Below, piece by piece: positions 18,479-27,045 of a stretch of DNA of 64,000 nt. The stretch covers positions 372,001 to 436,000 of the forward strand of contig BLSF01000019.1 of assembly GCA_012862575.1 (NCBI GenBank), given 5' to 3'. The DNA is from Parietichytrium sp. I65-24A. Its lineage: Eukaryota; Sar; Bigyra; Thraustochytrida; Thraustochytriidae. The first letter of the stretch is position 1, and every line of letters begins with the position of its first letter. Below the pieces are notes generated by a model. That model made no database searches, was not told where the DNA came from, and saw nothing but the letters and a program-made list of their open reading frames with translations. Both the position numbers and the translations under genes were made by a program.

Positions 18479-19588
18479 ATGCAGTGTGTTTGCCTGGCGG
18501 ATCCCAAGTTCGAGAGGGTTCTCGTGCATTCAGGCCATTCGAACTTCTCACCTACCCTCTAGTAGTAGTCTACTACTAGTAGAAATGAGAGAAGGCACTC
18601 CCAACCTTCCTAACCTTGGCTAAATGGACAATTCCAGTCAGTTTCCGACGCTAGTGTCGCTAGCTAGTGGGTCGGGAGGGGCATGGAGGAGCACATCATG
18701 TGCAATGCTGCGCACAGATCGAGCGAATGTGTGCAAACCGAGTCGGAAAGTCCGGAAAGTACAATGACAACTTACATGTTAATGAGAAAGATAAACAAAA
18801 TCAATTTGGAACGCTGGCTCGCGGATAGAGTGTGGGACCCAATGAGCTTTTACAGTGTGGTTTCCCGGACTAGTGTTGCAACACAAGGACGGTATCAGCA
18901 AGTGCGTAGCTGCTACTCCAGGACTCGCAGAGTGCCGACAAAAGTTTTTGAGGTGAGAAAGTAAAAAGTCTGAGCCCGTTTCATTCAGACACCAGAGCCC
19001 CCAGATGGGGGGTCACGTAGCCAAGTCGCTGCCTTCGCTTCCCGAATTTTCGTGCTCTCCGTGTCAGTTGTCCCAATGGTCGTTCAAGTTATTGCCGAAT
19101 TCCCCTGTTTCACTGGCTGTGAGTCGCGAGTGGTAGTAGCAGAACGGGAGGAAGAAGGGCAACGAGACGCGGCCAACCTCGGCGAATTGCATCTCATTTT
19201 CGAGCATGGGAACACACCCACGAAGAAAGATAGGAGTCGCAATTTTGCCGCTCCTTCCGTCCGCTCCCAGCGCAAGTAAGCACCAACTAAAGACTGTCGC
19301 CAGCGGTACTAGTACTCCTGTACTAGGTAACCCCTGTCACAGCCACAGCAGATCACAGCATAGGAACGTGGTGGTCCGCTACCGCTGTGGCTTACATTTT
19401 CGTATACATTCATTCACGAAACATCAAAACCGTAGGCGTTCGGTCTCGTACCCCTGTGGCTAGTCTCCAGAAGCACCAAGGCAAAAACTTGCATTCACCA
19501 AACCCTCATCTGCAGCAGAGCAAGCGAAGCAACAGCAATCACAAATCACAGTCACACACACACACAACCCGCGAACACTCGACTCAAG
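18479..19588. other. Intergenic between copper ATPase and FMN reductase genes
   Basis: No supported gene. A near-perfect inverted repeat lies at 18559-18579, GCTAGCTAG at about 18658, and ACTAGTACTCCTGTACTAG near 19308. The last 60 bp before the next gene are CACA-rich. Confidence 0.5.
18559..18579. repeat. Perfect inverted repeat with 10-bp arms
   Basis: CTAGTAGTAG, one spacer base, CTACTACTAG. It lies 80 bp downstream of the copper ATPase stop codon and could form a stem in the 3' untranslated region. Any role is inference. Confidence 0.7.
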
Positions 19589-20355
19589 ATGTCTGCAACA
19601 GCAAGCCGTGTGCTCAACACCGTGGTGTTTCTCGGATCTGCCAAGAACTCTGTGGGGCCATATGGCGGACCAGCTCGTCTCGGAGACCGCGTCTCCAAGT
19701 ATGTGTTGAACTATCTGAAAGACCGCAAGGCAGAGGTCAACGGGGAGACTGTCACCCACAACGTGACCTTTTATGACCCGCTGGAGCTCTTCGGTGCCGA
19801 GGGAGCCTTGAGCGAGTCTGGAGCCGAATTGCAGAAGCCTCATTATTACTATGAGCCTGGAACCGCTCCTGCCAAGATGGAGGAAATGGCGCAGACTATT
19901 GCAAGCGCGCATGCTTTCGTGATCGTCAGCCCTGAGGTAAGTTTGCTGATCTAGTACTCAAGTATGTCCCTTTGTCCCCGTGTTTGCTAAAACGTGCTCC
20001 GTTTCTTCACCTCCAGTACAACCACACATTCCCGCCAGCACTCAACTCGGTCATGTCACACTTTGGAATCCCTCTTTTTGAGCGCAAGCCATCTGCAGTC
20101 GTCACATACTCTGCTGGTCCATTCGGCGGAATGCGCGCAGCTATGGCGCTCCGCCCATTCCTCAGCGAACTTGGCTGCGTTGCCGTCAGCAAGCTTACCG
20201 GCCTGGCATTGGCAGGCTCTCTCTTTGACGAGGAGGGCGTCCCAGTTGACCCAAACCATTTGATGCTCCTTCAGCTGCCTGCCACCATCGAGAACCTCGA
20301 GTGGGTTGCTCTTGCCTATGATGACATGAAGAAGAAGGCCCAGCCAAAGGCATAA
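19589..20355 (+). CDS. NADPH-dependent FMN reductase family protein, two exons
   Basis: Exon 1 is 19589-19936 and exon 2 is 20017-20355; the 80-bp intron (GTAAGT...CTCCAG, phase 0, CTAA near 19986) breaks the motif SPE/YNHTFPPALN. The joined protein is 228 residues of the NADPH-dependent FMN reductase family (flavodoxin fold). It has an N-terminal FLGSAKNS flavin loop at residues 14-21, SPEYNHTFPPALNSV at about 114-128 and AGPFGGMRA further on. Members reduce free or bound flavin, quinones or metal ions. The exact substrate is unknown. Exon 1 alone would end at an in-intron stop five codons past the donor, so splicing is needed. No targeting peptide is evident. Confidence 0.88.
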
Positions 20356-21806
20356 AGACCGCGATTTTCTTCCAATTTTGCTACGCAGTTAATTCAATTG
20401 TCTCCTACGTTCCGTTCTCTGCATCCTCTCCATCCTTCGTGTCTTAAACGATACCAACTGTACCTGTGCAATTCTTTTCATTTTCAGCTGTCGGCATCGC
20501 AACCGTGGAACCAGCACATACCAGCACCGCAACATCGAATCAACTGTAGTCCTGATCTGCTTCGGCGACTTTTTCGCTGATGTGCTTTGTTTTTTGAATA
20601 AGCACTTTAGTTTTTTTGCAGCCCACTTGTTCTGAAAAAAAAAAAAAACGAAAACATTTCTTCTTCGCCGATGCCTTGTCTCGCTCCCGTCGATCTACCC
20701 CAATCGCTCCATTTCGTTCGCTCACTTGGCTGCTGTTGTTATAATTTACGGTAGCCTCGTCCCATAAGCCGAGGGAAGCTGTGGCTACCGCTTCACCTAT
20801 GGCTAGCTACAGTGGTATGTAGACTGTAAGAGTCTGCGCTCCACCCGAAAAAGCTGCTTCTTTCGTTCCTCCAGCCCCTAGCGAACTGTTCGTTTCTGTT
20901 CGCCATGACAAAATGCGGAATCTTCCCCTTTCAAGAGCGTTTTTCGAGGGCCGCTTCCTGGTACTTGGAGAAACGGTGCCGTCCCGAGGCCTCCTCCACG
21001 CGCGGACAGCAGACCACCACCCGGGTTCTGCGAAAGTGTACGCGGCCAGGAACCCTGGAACGAGGAGCACATCCACTGCGGAGCTGGCGTCGGCGTTTGC
21101 TCTGCATGCTACTTTGCGCGTGGGCCGCAAAATCGTGCGGGAAGCAGTCCATTTCTCCATTCCTCCACTCCGCAACTCCGCAAATAGCGGTTCACTTGAT
21201 TTGAGCCACAAAACCACATAACGCCATAACGCCATAACGGCATAAAGGCCCAGCGCCGCTGAGGGAGGGCAGAGTATACGCGCGCTGCCAAGCAACAGAA
21301 GTGCGAGAGCGTGGGATATCCGCGGCGTTTGTGCAGATCAGTTCAGTCGACGGGAAAGTGCCGAAAAGGTCACTTGAACAGATTCTCAGGAGCGTGGAGC
21401 GTGGGCGTGGTGTTCTTCTTGCCGATTGTGGAGCTTGGCTTGGTAAATTAGAATCCGCCGCGGGACGAGCACGGCACGGAAGGCGACTGAGTGTGTTGTA
21501 CTTTGAATTGCCTGGGTTTTCTTGCGCTTAGGAGCCGGACGAAGTGGCTTGGACTGTTTTTTTGGCTGGACTCATTTTTGTTCGAGGCGATTGTGGCCAC
21601 TTGGGAGAGACTGGGCGGGGTGGCAACAAAGCCAGCGCCGGCGAGAGGCGTCTCCGCAGAGCAGTCTGAGGCTGAACGACACTCGTGGGTGTGTAGCGCT
21701 CGAGGTTGTTCAGAAGAGAAGATCTTGAGCTGCAAATTGACCCAGCAAACGTCTTGCACTTGGACAGCTACCCGCCCCACCCAGACAGCTCTTAATCAAA
21801 GTGAGA
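20356..21806. other. Intergenic before the WNK kinase
   Basis: No supported gene. There is a poly-A run at about 20634-20649, a triple CATAACGC repeat at about 21219-21245 and G/C-rich DNA between. Overlapping frames at 20807-21295 on both strands have no recognisable similarity. Confidence 0.45.
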
Positions 21807-24800
21807 ATGGGTGACTCGGTTCAAGAGCCTGCGGTGGAGAAGGAACACAGCAAAGAGGAGGACGCTGAAGCGGAAGCACAGGACCTTGACGGCGTTCCCC
21901 CTTTGAGCAGTTCCGTAAAATATGTGGTGGACACAGGGAGCTCAGACGGCGCGCCTGCCAGGAGCAACTTGGTCACCCCGGGGTCTTCTCGCGGCCCGAA
22001 GCGGGTGGTGTCTTTCCATGAGCCCAAGAAAGCCGATGAAGAAAAGTCTTTTGACTTTTCTATGAACAATGAAAAGCTCATTCGCGACGCGAATAAGACA
22101 TTAGACCCGAACGCTCCGCCAGAAGTCAAAGCTGCCGCAAAAGCAGACGCGGCCATCGTTGCACTCACGGCGGCGTCCGCGGTCGCCGCCGCTGTAGATG
22201 CAGGCAATGGTGGTAGCTCAGACTCTGTGGAGGCAGATTTGAAGCGGGACGCAGAAGAGCAAGTCATCGCAGAACCTGCCCAGCCCGCCGAGCCTGTTGC
22301 GCAGCAGGAGCAAAAGGAGGATGTCGATAATCACCCGCCGGTTCAGGAACCAAAAAAGATAGTAGACACGAGCGACTTGGACATCACAGAGCTTGAAAAG
22401 AAGTCCAAACAGCCCAAGGTAGTGGAGGGGTCTCCATCTGGTCGGTACGTACGTTTCAACGATCTCTTGGGTGAGGGCGCGTTCAAAAAGGTTTACCGAG
22501 CATATGACAGTACCCAAGGGGTGGAGGTAGCTTGGAATCAGGTCAAGGTTAGTAACATGTCCGCCTCAGCACGGCAGAGAGTAGTGCAGGAGATGAAAAT
22601 CTTGCAAGAGCTGGACCATCCAAGTATCATCCACTTTTTCTCTTCGTTTCTGAACAAGGAAACGGAGTGTGTCGTTTTCATCACGGAGATGATGGCGTCG
22701 GGCACTTTGAAGGAGTTTATTCAGAACCGGCCTGTGCGGTTGCGAATCGTCAAGCGCTGGTGTAGACACATTCTACATGCCCTGATCTACCTTCATGGCC
22801 ACGACCCGCCGATCATTCACCGTGATCTCAAACTGGACAACATTTTCATTAACGGCCCTAGTGGCGACATCAGGATCGGCGATCTCGGGCTCGCTTCGTG
22901 GCAACGCAATGGTGCGGCAAGGAGTGTCCTGGGGACCCCAGAGTACATGGCTCCGGAGATGTTCGAGGAGCTTTACGACGAGCAGGTGGACATTTACGCA
23001 TTCGGGATGTGTGTTTTGGAGATGATCACTAAAGAGACCCCGTTCATGGAATGTTCCAGCACACCGCAGATTTACAAGAAGGTCATCGCTGGCATTGTCC
23101 CAGACTGCTTCAATCGCCTAATCGACGGCCCTGCCAAAGAATTTATCAATGAATGCATCAAAATGCGCCCCCCAGGCGATCGGCGCCCAAGCGCGCAGCA
23201 AGTGCGCGATCACTCTTTCCTCGTCAAGCGCGAAAATGATCCTGACGACGACATTGACTGCCAGCAGCTTCTGAAGGCTGGCTCGGGCCCGTGTGGAAAT
23301 GGTCAGGTATCCAATGGTTCATTGGAGAACGCTAAGAACATGGAAATGCCAAAACCGCCCAAGCCCCCCAGTGCGGTGGTAGAGGTTCGGAGAGAATCCC
23401 CGTCACAAAGCAACGCAGATCAGCCTTCCGCTGCAACTCAAGCTGCACAAGCAAATCCGTTGCAGCCACAGCCACCTGGTACACATCTGCAAGGTCAGCC
23501 TGAGAAGCAACAGCATCCACCCGGGCAGCAAACTTCGCCTTCAAAACAAAGGCAATCTTATGCAGAGGTTACGGAGAGCACTGCCGCGCCTTTGAGCAGA
23601 TCGAGCTCTGCTGATGAACTTCCGCCAAGCGTGCCCGTGACCGTGGACAGCTCCAAGCTGCCCACTCCACCGATGCCTCTGAAAGGAATCGACAGGATGA
23701 GGAATGACCTTAGCCCCGCCTCTCCGTCTCCGCGCGAAGCTCAGGTCGTGCAAGTGGATGCCAAGTCCATGCGCAACGAAGGAGATGCCCTGCCGAACCC
23801 CGCCCAAGGCGACGACGTAATTAGAGTCACTATTGGAATAGGGACGCCAATCGAGGCGAGATTCGGCAACGGCAACGAGTGGTTTGCGGGACGCATCCAG
23901 GATGTGAATGCAGACGGGACCTTTGCGATCAAGTACGACGACCAAGACTACGAATCGTCCGTGCCCAGCGACTTGATACGGATTGCTTCAGACGCTGGCG
24001 TGTCCTATAACTTGGGTGATGTTCTGCGCCACTCCAGAACAATAGTGGATGAGACTTCCAAGAACTCATCGAGTCGCTGTCTTGTGACGGAGGCCCCCGC
24101 CCCCGTATCAATGGAGCGCCCAGGTTCGGCCAGCTCGCTTCCACCACCAATTCAGCCCTCATTTGCTTCGAACGTGGTTTCCAGCGAGTCCCCACGCTCG
24201 GCGTCCTCGTCTCCTACATTCTCGCAACAGCAGCAGCAGCAGCAGTCTTCTTCTGTTCAGCACCAGTCAGGGATTCCGACGCACGGGAAACATCCCCCTG
24301 TGGCGGCGCAGCAACCACCTCGGCCGCCTCAGCAGTACCATCATGCTCAGTCGATGGTGAGCGAGCGGCCCCACTCTCCTGAGGCATCTAGCGAGAGACC
24401 CCAACCTCAACATCACCAGTCTGCCGCATTCCAGCATGGACATTCACAGCCCCCTATGCAACCTCACGCGTGGCAAGGCAGCATGCCTCCGCCACATCCC
24501 GCCAAACCTTCTTCAGTTTCGAGTCACATTCCGCCATCTGGGCTTCCGCAGCAAGGGTTCGGACAGCCACCCCGAACCTCCAATCTCAAACGCCACATGT
24601 CCATGGGATCCACAGCTAGCGTGGCGTCATCTGTAATGTCTTCTTCTGCGCATGGTGCGTATTGGCGAATGTCAGCTAGCGGTCCCGATTCCAACCAGGA
24701 CCCAAACGTTCTCAACATCCGATTCACGCTACGGAATACGCAGACAAAGACCAAGCAGACCGCCCAGTTTGAATTTCATCTCGTGAATGACAATGCCATC

Positions 24801-25949
24801 GGTCTCGCAACCGAGTTGGCAGAGGAAATGAAGCTTGGGAAGCCGGAGACTGAAGCCATTGCAAGACGAATGGAGCAATTCGGTCAGGAGTTCCGCGGAT
24901 ATAGTGAGCGGGTTCGGAACTCGCAGCCTTTGGAGAGTTTTGGGGCTACCGCTGAGCACCCTCTTGCTCATCAGCAGGGCGTGCGACAGATCGCGGTCCT
25001 TCAAGGTTATGGCGGAGGTCCGCAATCTCAGCTGTCTCCAACTCCTCCCCCGACGCCGCCTCTGCAAGAACAACAAGCGGATGAGTCCGACCCGGAGCTA
25101 GCCGAGTACGAGAGGTTGCTGCGCGAAGAGGAAGCGAAATACAAAGAATATCAAGCCGAGCACATGAAAAAGCTGGATGAGATTACCAAATTAAGAGATG
25201 AAGCCAGGCGTAGGAGGTCCAACGGCACCACTGGACAGTCTTCAGCATTCGAAACCGTTTCGACACGGCCCAACATAGAGACGTGTTCGTCTGTGGGGTC
25301 CTTGAGTGATATAGAGCAAATGCCAGATGCCTATGACGAGTCTGAGGAGGCCAAGCAAAAGAAACGCGAGCTTGCAGAGCGTCGCACGCGGGAAGTTAAA
25401 GAGATGAATCGCTTGAGAAAGAAGCGCGAAGCTGAAGAAGCCGAGAAGAAGCTCTTTGCTGTTGACAATTTGACTCTGAAAGACTCTGATTCAGCGGGTT
25501 CAAAGAAGGCTACGTTAAAGGAGCAAATGCAGAAACGGGCGATTAACGAGTTCACAACCAAAGCAGACCTCAATGGCGGTGGCAGCGTGGTGATGTCAAG
25601 CAGAAGCTTAAATAGCTCAAACAGGAGTGTCTCAAGCTCGAATTCGTCCATTGCTAGTGGCGCACCTGCCCCAGCGCCTCAGGCGGCACAGCAGACACTA
25701 GCTCCACAAGCCGGTCAGCCACCTCCGCCTTCTTCTCAGAGCGTTCCGCCCAATCCGTCTCAGCAGCAGCAACAACAGCAGCAGCAACAACCACAACAAC
25801 AGATAGCTGCTTCGGGCCCCCCTCCGGGGTCGGCACCTCAGGGCGGTCAGCCGCAAAATCAACCGGGGAACAATAACCCAGTGCCAGCTCCAGGAGGGCA
25901 TATACCTCCGAACGTACAGTCAAATGCAAACGCCCCGCCTGCGCAGTAG
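21807..25949 (+). CDS. WNK-family protein kinase with Tudor-like and OSR1-C-like domains
   Basis: A 1380-residue kinase. The catalytic domain spans about residues 211-470. The glycine loop is GEGAFKKVYRA with Lys227 placed as in WNKs, while the usual VAIK lysine is replaced (VEVAWNQV). HRDLKLDN starts at His338, the metal-binding loop is DLG (Asp359) and GTPEYMAPE follows. WNKs control ion transport and osmotic responses in animals and clock and stress pathways in plants. Residues about 670-728 resemble a Tudor/SGF29-like barrel (RFGNGNEWFAGRIQDV, then YDDQDYESSVPSDLI). Residues about 968-1033 look like the OSR1-C/PF2-type domain that follows WNK kinases. Long Pro/Gln/Ser-rich linkers, poly-Q tracts and a charged coiled coil (about 1090-1230) fill the rest. 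The first ATG in frame is at 21807. Confidence 0.9.
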   Translation: MGDSVQEPAVEKEHSKEEDAEAEAQDLDGVPPLSSSVKYVVDTGSSDGAPARSNLVTPGSSRGPKRVVSFHEPKKADEEKSFDFSMNNEKLIRDANKTLDPNAPPEVKAAAKADAAIVALTAASAVAAAVDAGNGGSSDSVEADLKRDAEEQVIAEPAQPAEPVAQQEQKEDVDNHPPVQEPKKIVDTSDLDITELEKKSKQPKVVEGSPSGRYVRFNDLLGEGAFKKVYRAYDSTQGVEVAWNQVKVSNMSASARQRVVQEMKILQELDHPSIIHFFSSFLNKETECVVFITEMMASGTLKEFIQNRPVRLRIVKRWCRHILHALIYLHGHDPPIIHRDLKLDNIFINGPSGDIRIGDLGLASWQRNGAARSVLGTPEYMAPEMFEELYDEQVDIYAFGMCVLEMITKETPFMECSSTPQIYKKVIAGIVPDCFNRLIDGPAKEFINECIKMRPPGDRRPSAQQVRDHSFLVKRENDPDDDIDCQQLLKAGSGPCGNGQVSNGSLENAKNMEMPKPPKPPSAVVEVRRESPSQSNADQPSAATQAAQANPLQPQPPGTHLQGQPEKQQHPPGQQTSPSKQRQSYAEVTESTAAPLSRSSSADELPPSVPVTVDSSKLPTPPMPLKGIDRMRNDLSPASPSPREAQVVQVDAKSMRNEGDALPNPAQGDDVIRVTIGIGTPIEARFGNGNEWFAGRIQDVNADGTFAIKYDDQDYESSVPSDLIRIASDAGVSYNLGDVLRHSRTIVDETSKNSSSRCLVTEAPAPVSMERPGSASSLPPPIQPSFASNVVSSESPRSASSSPTFSQQQQQQQSSSVQHQSGIPTHGKHPPVAAQQPPRPPQQYHHAQSMVSERPHSPEASSERPQPQHHQSAAFQHGHSQPPMQPHAWQGSMPPPHPAKPSSVSSHIPPSGLPQQGFGQPPRTSNLKRHMSMGSTASVASSVMSSSAHGAYWRMSASGPDSNQDPNVLNIRFTLRNTQTKTKQTAQFEFHLVNDNAIGLATELAEEMKLGKPETEAIARRMEQFGQEFRGYSERVRNSQPLESFGATAEHPLAHQQGVRQIAVLQGYGGGPQSQLSPTPPPTPPLQEQQADESDPELAEYERLLREEEAKYKEYQAEHMKKLDEITKLRDEARRRRSNGTTGQSSAFETVSTRPNIETCSSVGSLSDIEQMPDAYDESEEAKQKKRELAERRTREVKEMNRLRKKREAEEAEKKLFAVDNLTLKDSDSAGSKKATLKEQMQKRAINEFTTKADLNGGGSVVMSSRSLNSSNRSVSSSNSSIASGAPAPAPQAAQQTLAPQAGQPPPPSSQSVPPNPSQQQQQQQQQQPQQQIAASGPPPGSAPQGGQPQNQPGNNNPVPAPGGHIPPNVQSNANAPPAQ

Positions 25950-26448
25950 CATATCCGTTTTGACAGTATTGCCTTGCCCGGCTTCATGGCAGTTGACCGT
26001 GACGACATTGACAAAGTGCGTGCATATTTCCCTGTAGTTGCTGTATCTGTTTCTCTATACCCTTTGAAAACCGAATCCTCGTACGCCAACCTTCTATCCT
26101 GCTTTCTCTGCACAATCGATTCCGACTTGCCACCCGCTCACCTGCGATCCTGTGACGCAGCGTTCGCCGACTTCGCGGAGACTCTCCAAGACCTCCAACT
26201 TTCCAACGACCCTCAGTATCTCAATCTCATCCACCTTGAAACCCAATGTCTTCCCTGCCTCGACGTCTCCTTCGTTTCCTCGACGTTTCCTCGACGTTTC
26301 CTCGCCCAACATCGTCTCGTCCAAGGTGCCACCCTAGATAAGCCAATGTAGTTCAATTTGTTCAACTGACTTGTGTACTCTTGGTGGCTCAACTTGCGCT
26401 TGAGGTGTCACGGCAGTGCGGTGGCGCACAGAAAAGCGACGGGGAAAG
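25950..26448. other. Intergenic after the WNK kinase
   Basis: A pyrimidine-rich tract with a repeated TTTCCTCGACG unit at about 26270-26300. I do not support the open frame running through it; it is probably the WNK 3' untranslated region plus the next promoter. Confidence 0.45.
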
Positions 26449-26900
26449 ATGGCGCAGGAGCGCGACGTCGAGGCTGGCAGGATTCGTGCTTTGGACGAGG
26501 CTGGCGAGCGGGTTTCGCAGGCCCAGGAAGCGTTGGAAGACGCGGCAGAGCGCTTGAGCAGGCTTCGCTCACGCGGGCGAGCGGCCGAGGAGCTGGTGAG
26601 TTTTGTGTCGAACTTGGTCGATATGCAGAGAAAATGTTGAACTAAATGACAAGTGCCGCGCGATGCGAGCAGGGGGCTGTGAGAGAGGCGCGGGACAAGG
26701 CGGAGGCGGAGCTCGGCGAGGTTGCGGAGGCGAGGGAGAAGGAGAGCGTGCGCAGAGAAACCACGGAACTTCAAGAGAGGAGAAAAAGAGCCGCTGAAGC
26801 GAAGATTGTGCCGCCATGGATGCTCAGGCTGGTGTTGATTGGACTGCTGACGCGAGTTGCGACCAGGGTTTTAAAGAGTATTCTCACGAGGCGCAAATAG
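26449..26900 (+). CDS. Small coiled-coil protein with C-terminal membrane anchor, two exons
   Basis: I infer exon 1 at 26449-26595 and exon 2 at 26673-26900, joined in phase 0 across a 77-bp intron (GTGAGT...GAGCAG, with ACTAAAT near 26641). The predicted protein has 124 residues. Residues 1-93 are almost entirely charged heptads (coiled coil; Glu/Arg/Ala-rich). Residues 95-120 are PPWMLRLVLIGLLTRVATRV and then basic residues, which looks like a tail anchor or amphipathic membrane helix. I recognise no family. Both sides of the intron show the same composition, supporting the splice. Without splicing exon 1 would read 14 more codons to a stop. It converges on the R3H gene 145 bp away. Confidence 0.55.
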
Positions 26901-27045
26901 CTGAGTGGATGGGCATAATGGCCGAAACGTAAAATTTGGTTGTATGCGGATGTAAACTATGTACTGTAATGATCAGCTTCCCGAACACGAACACAAACAC
27001 ACACAATACAATTTTCAGTTATTCGCGTCTACCTCGCCCAATGGC

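Noticed and set aside
20807-21295. Overlapping frames of 100-160 codons on both strands
   Set aside because: No recognisable domain, rare-residue-rich and mutually overlapping; treated as chance open frames in G/C-rich DNA.
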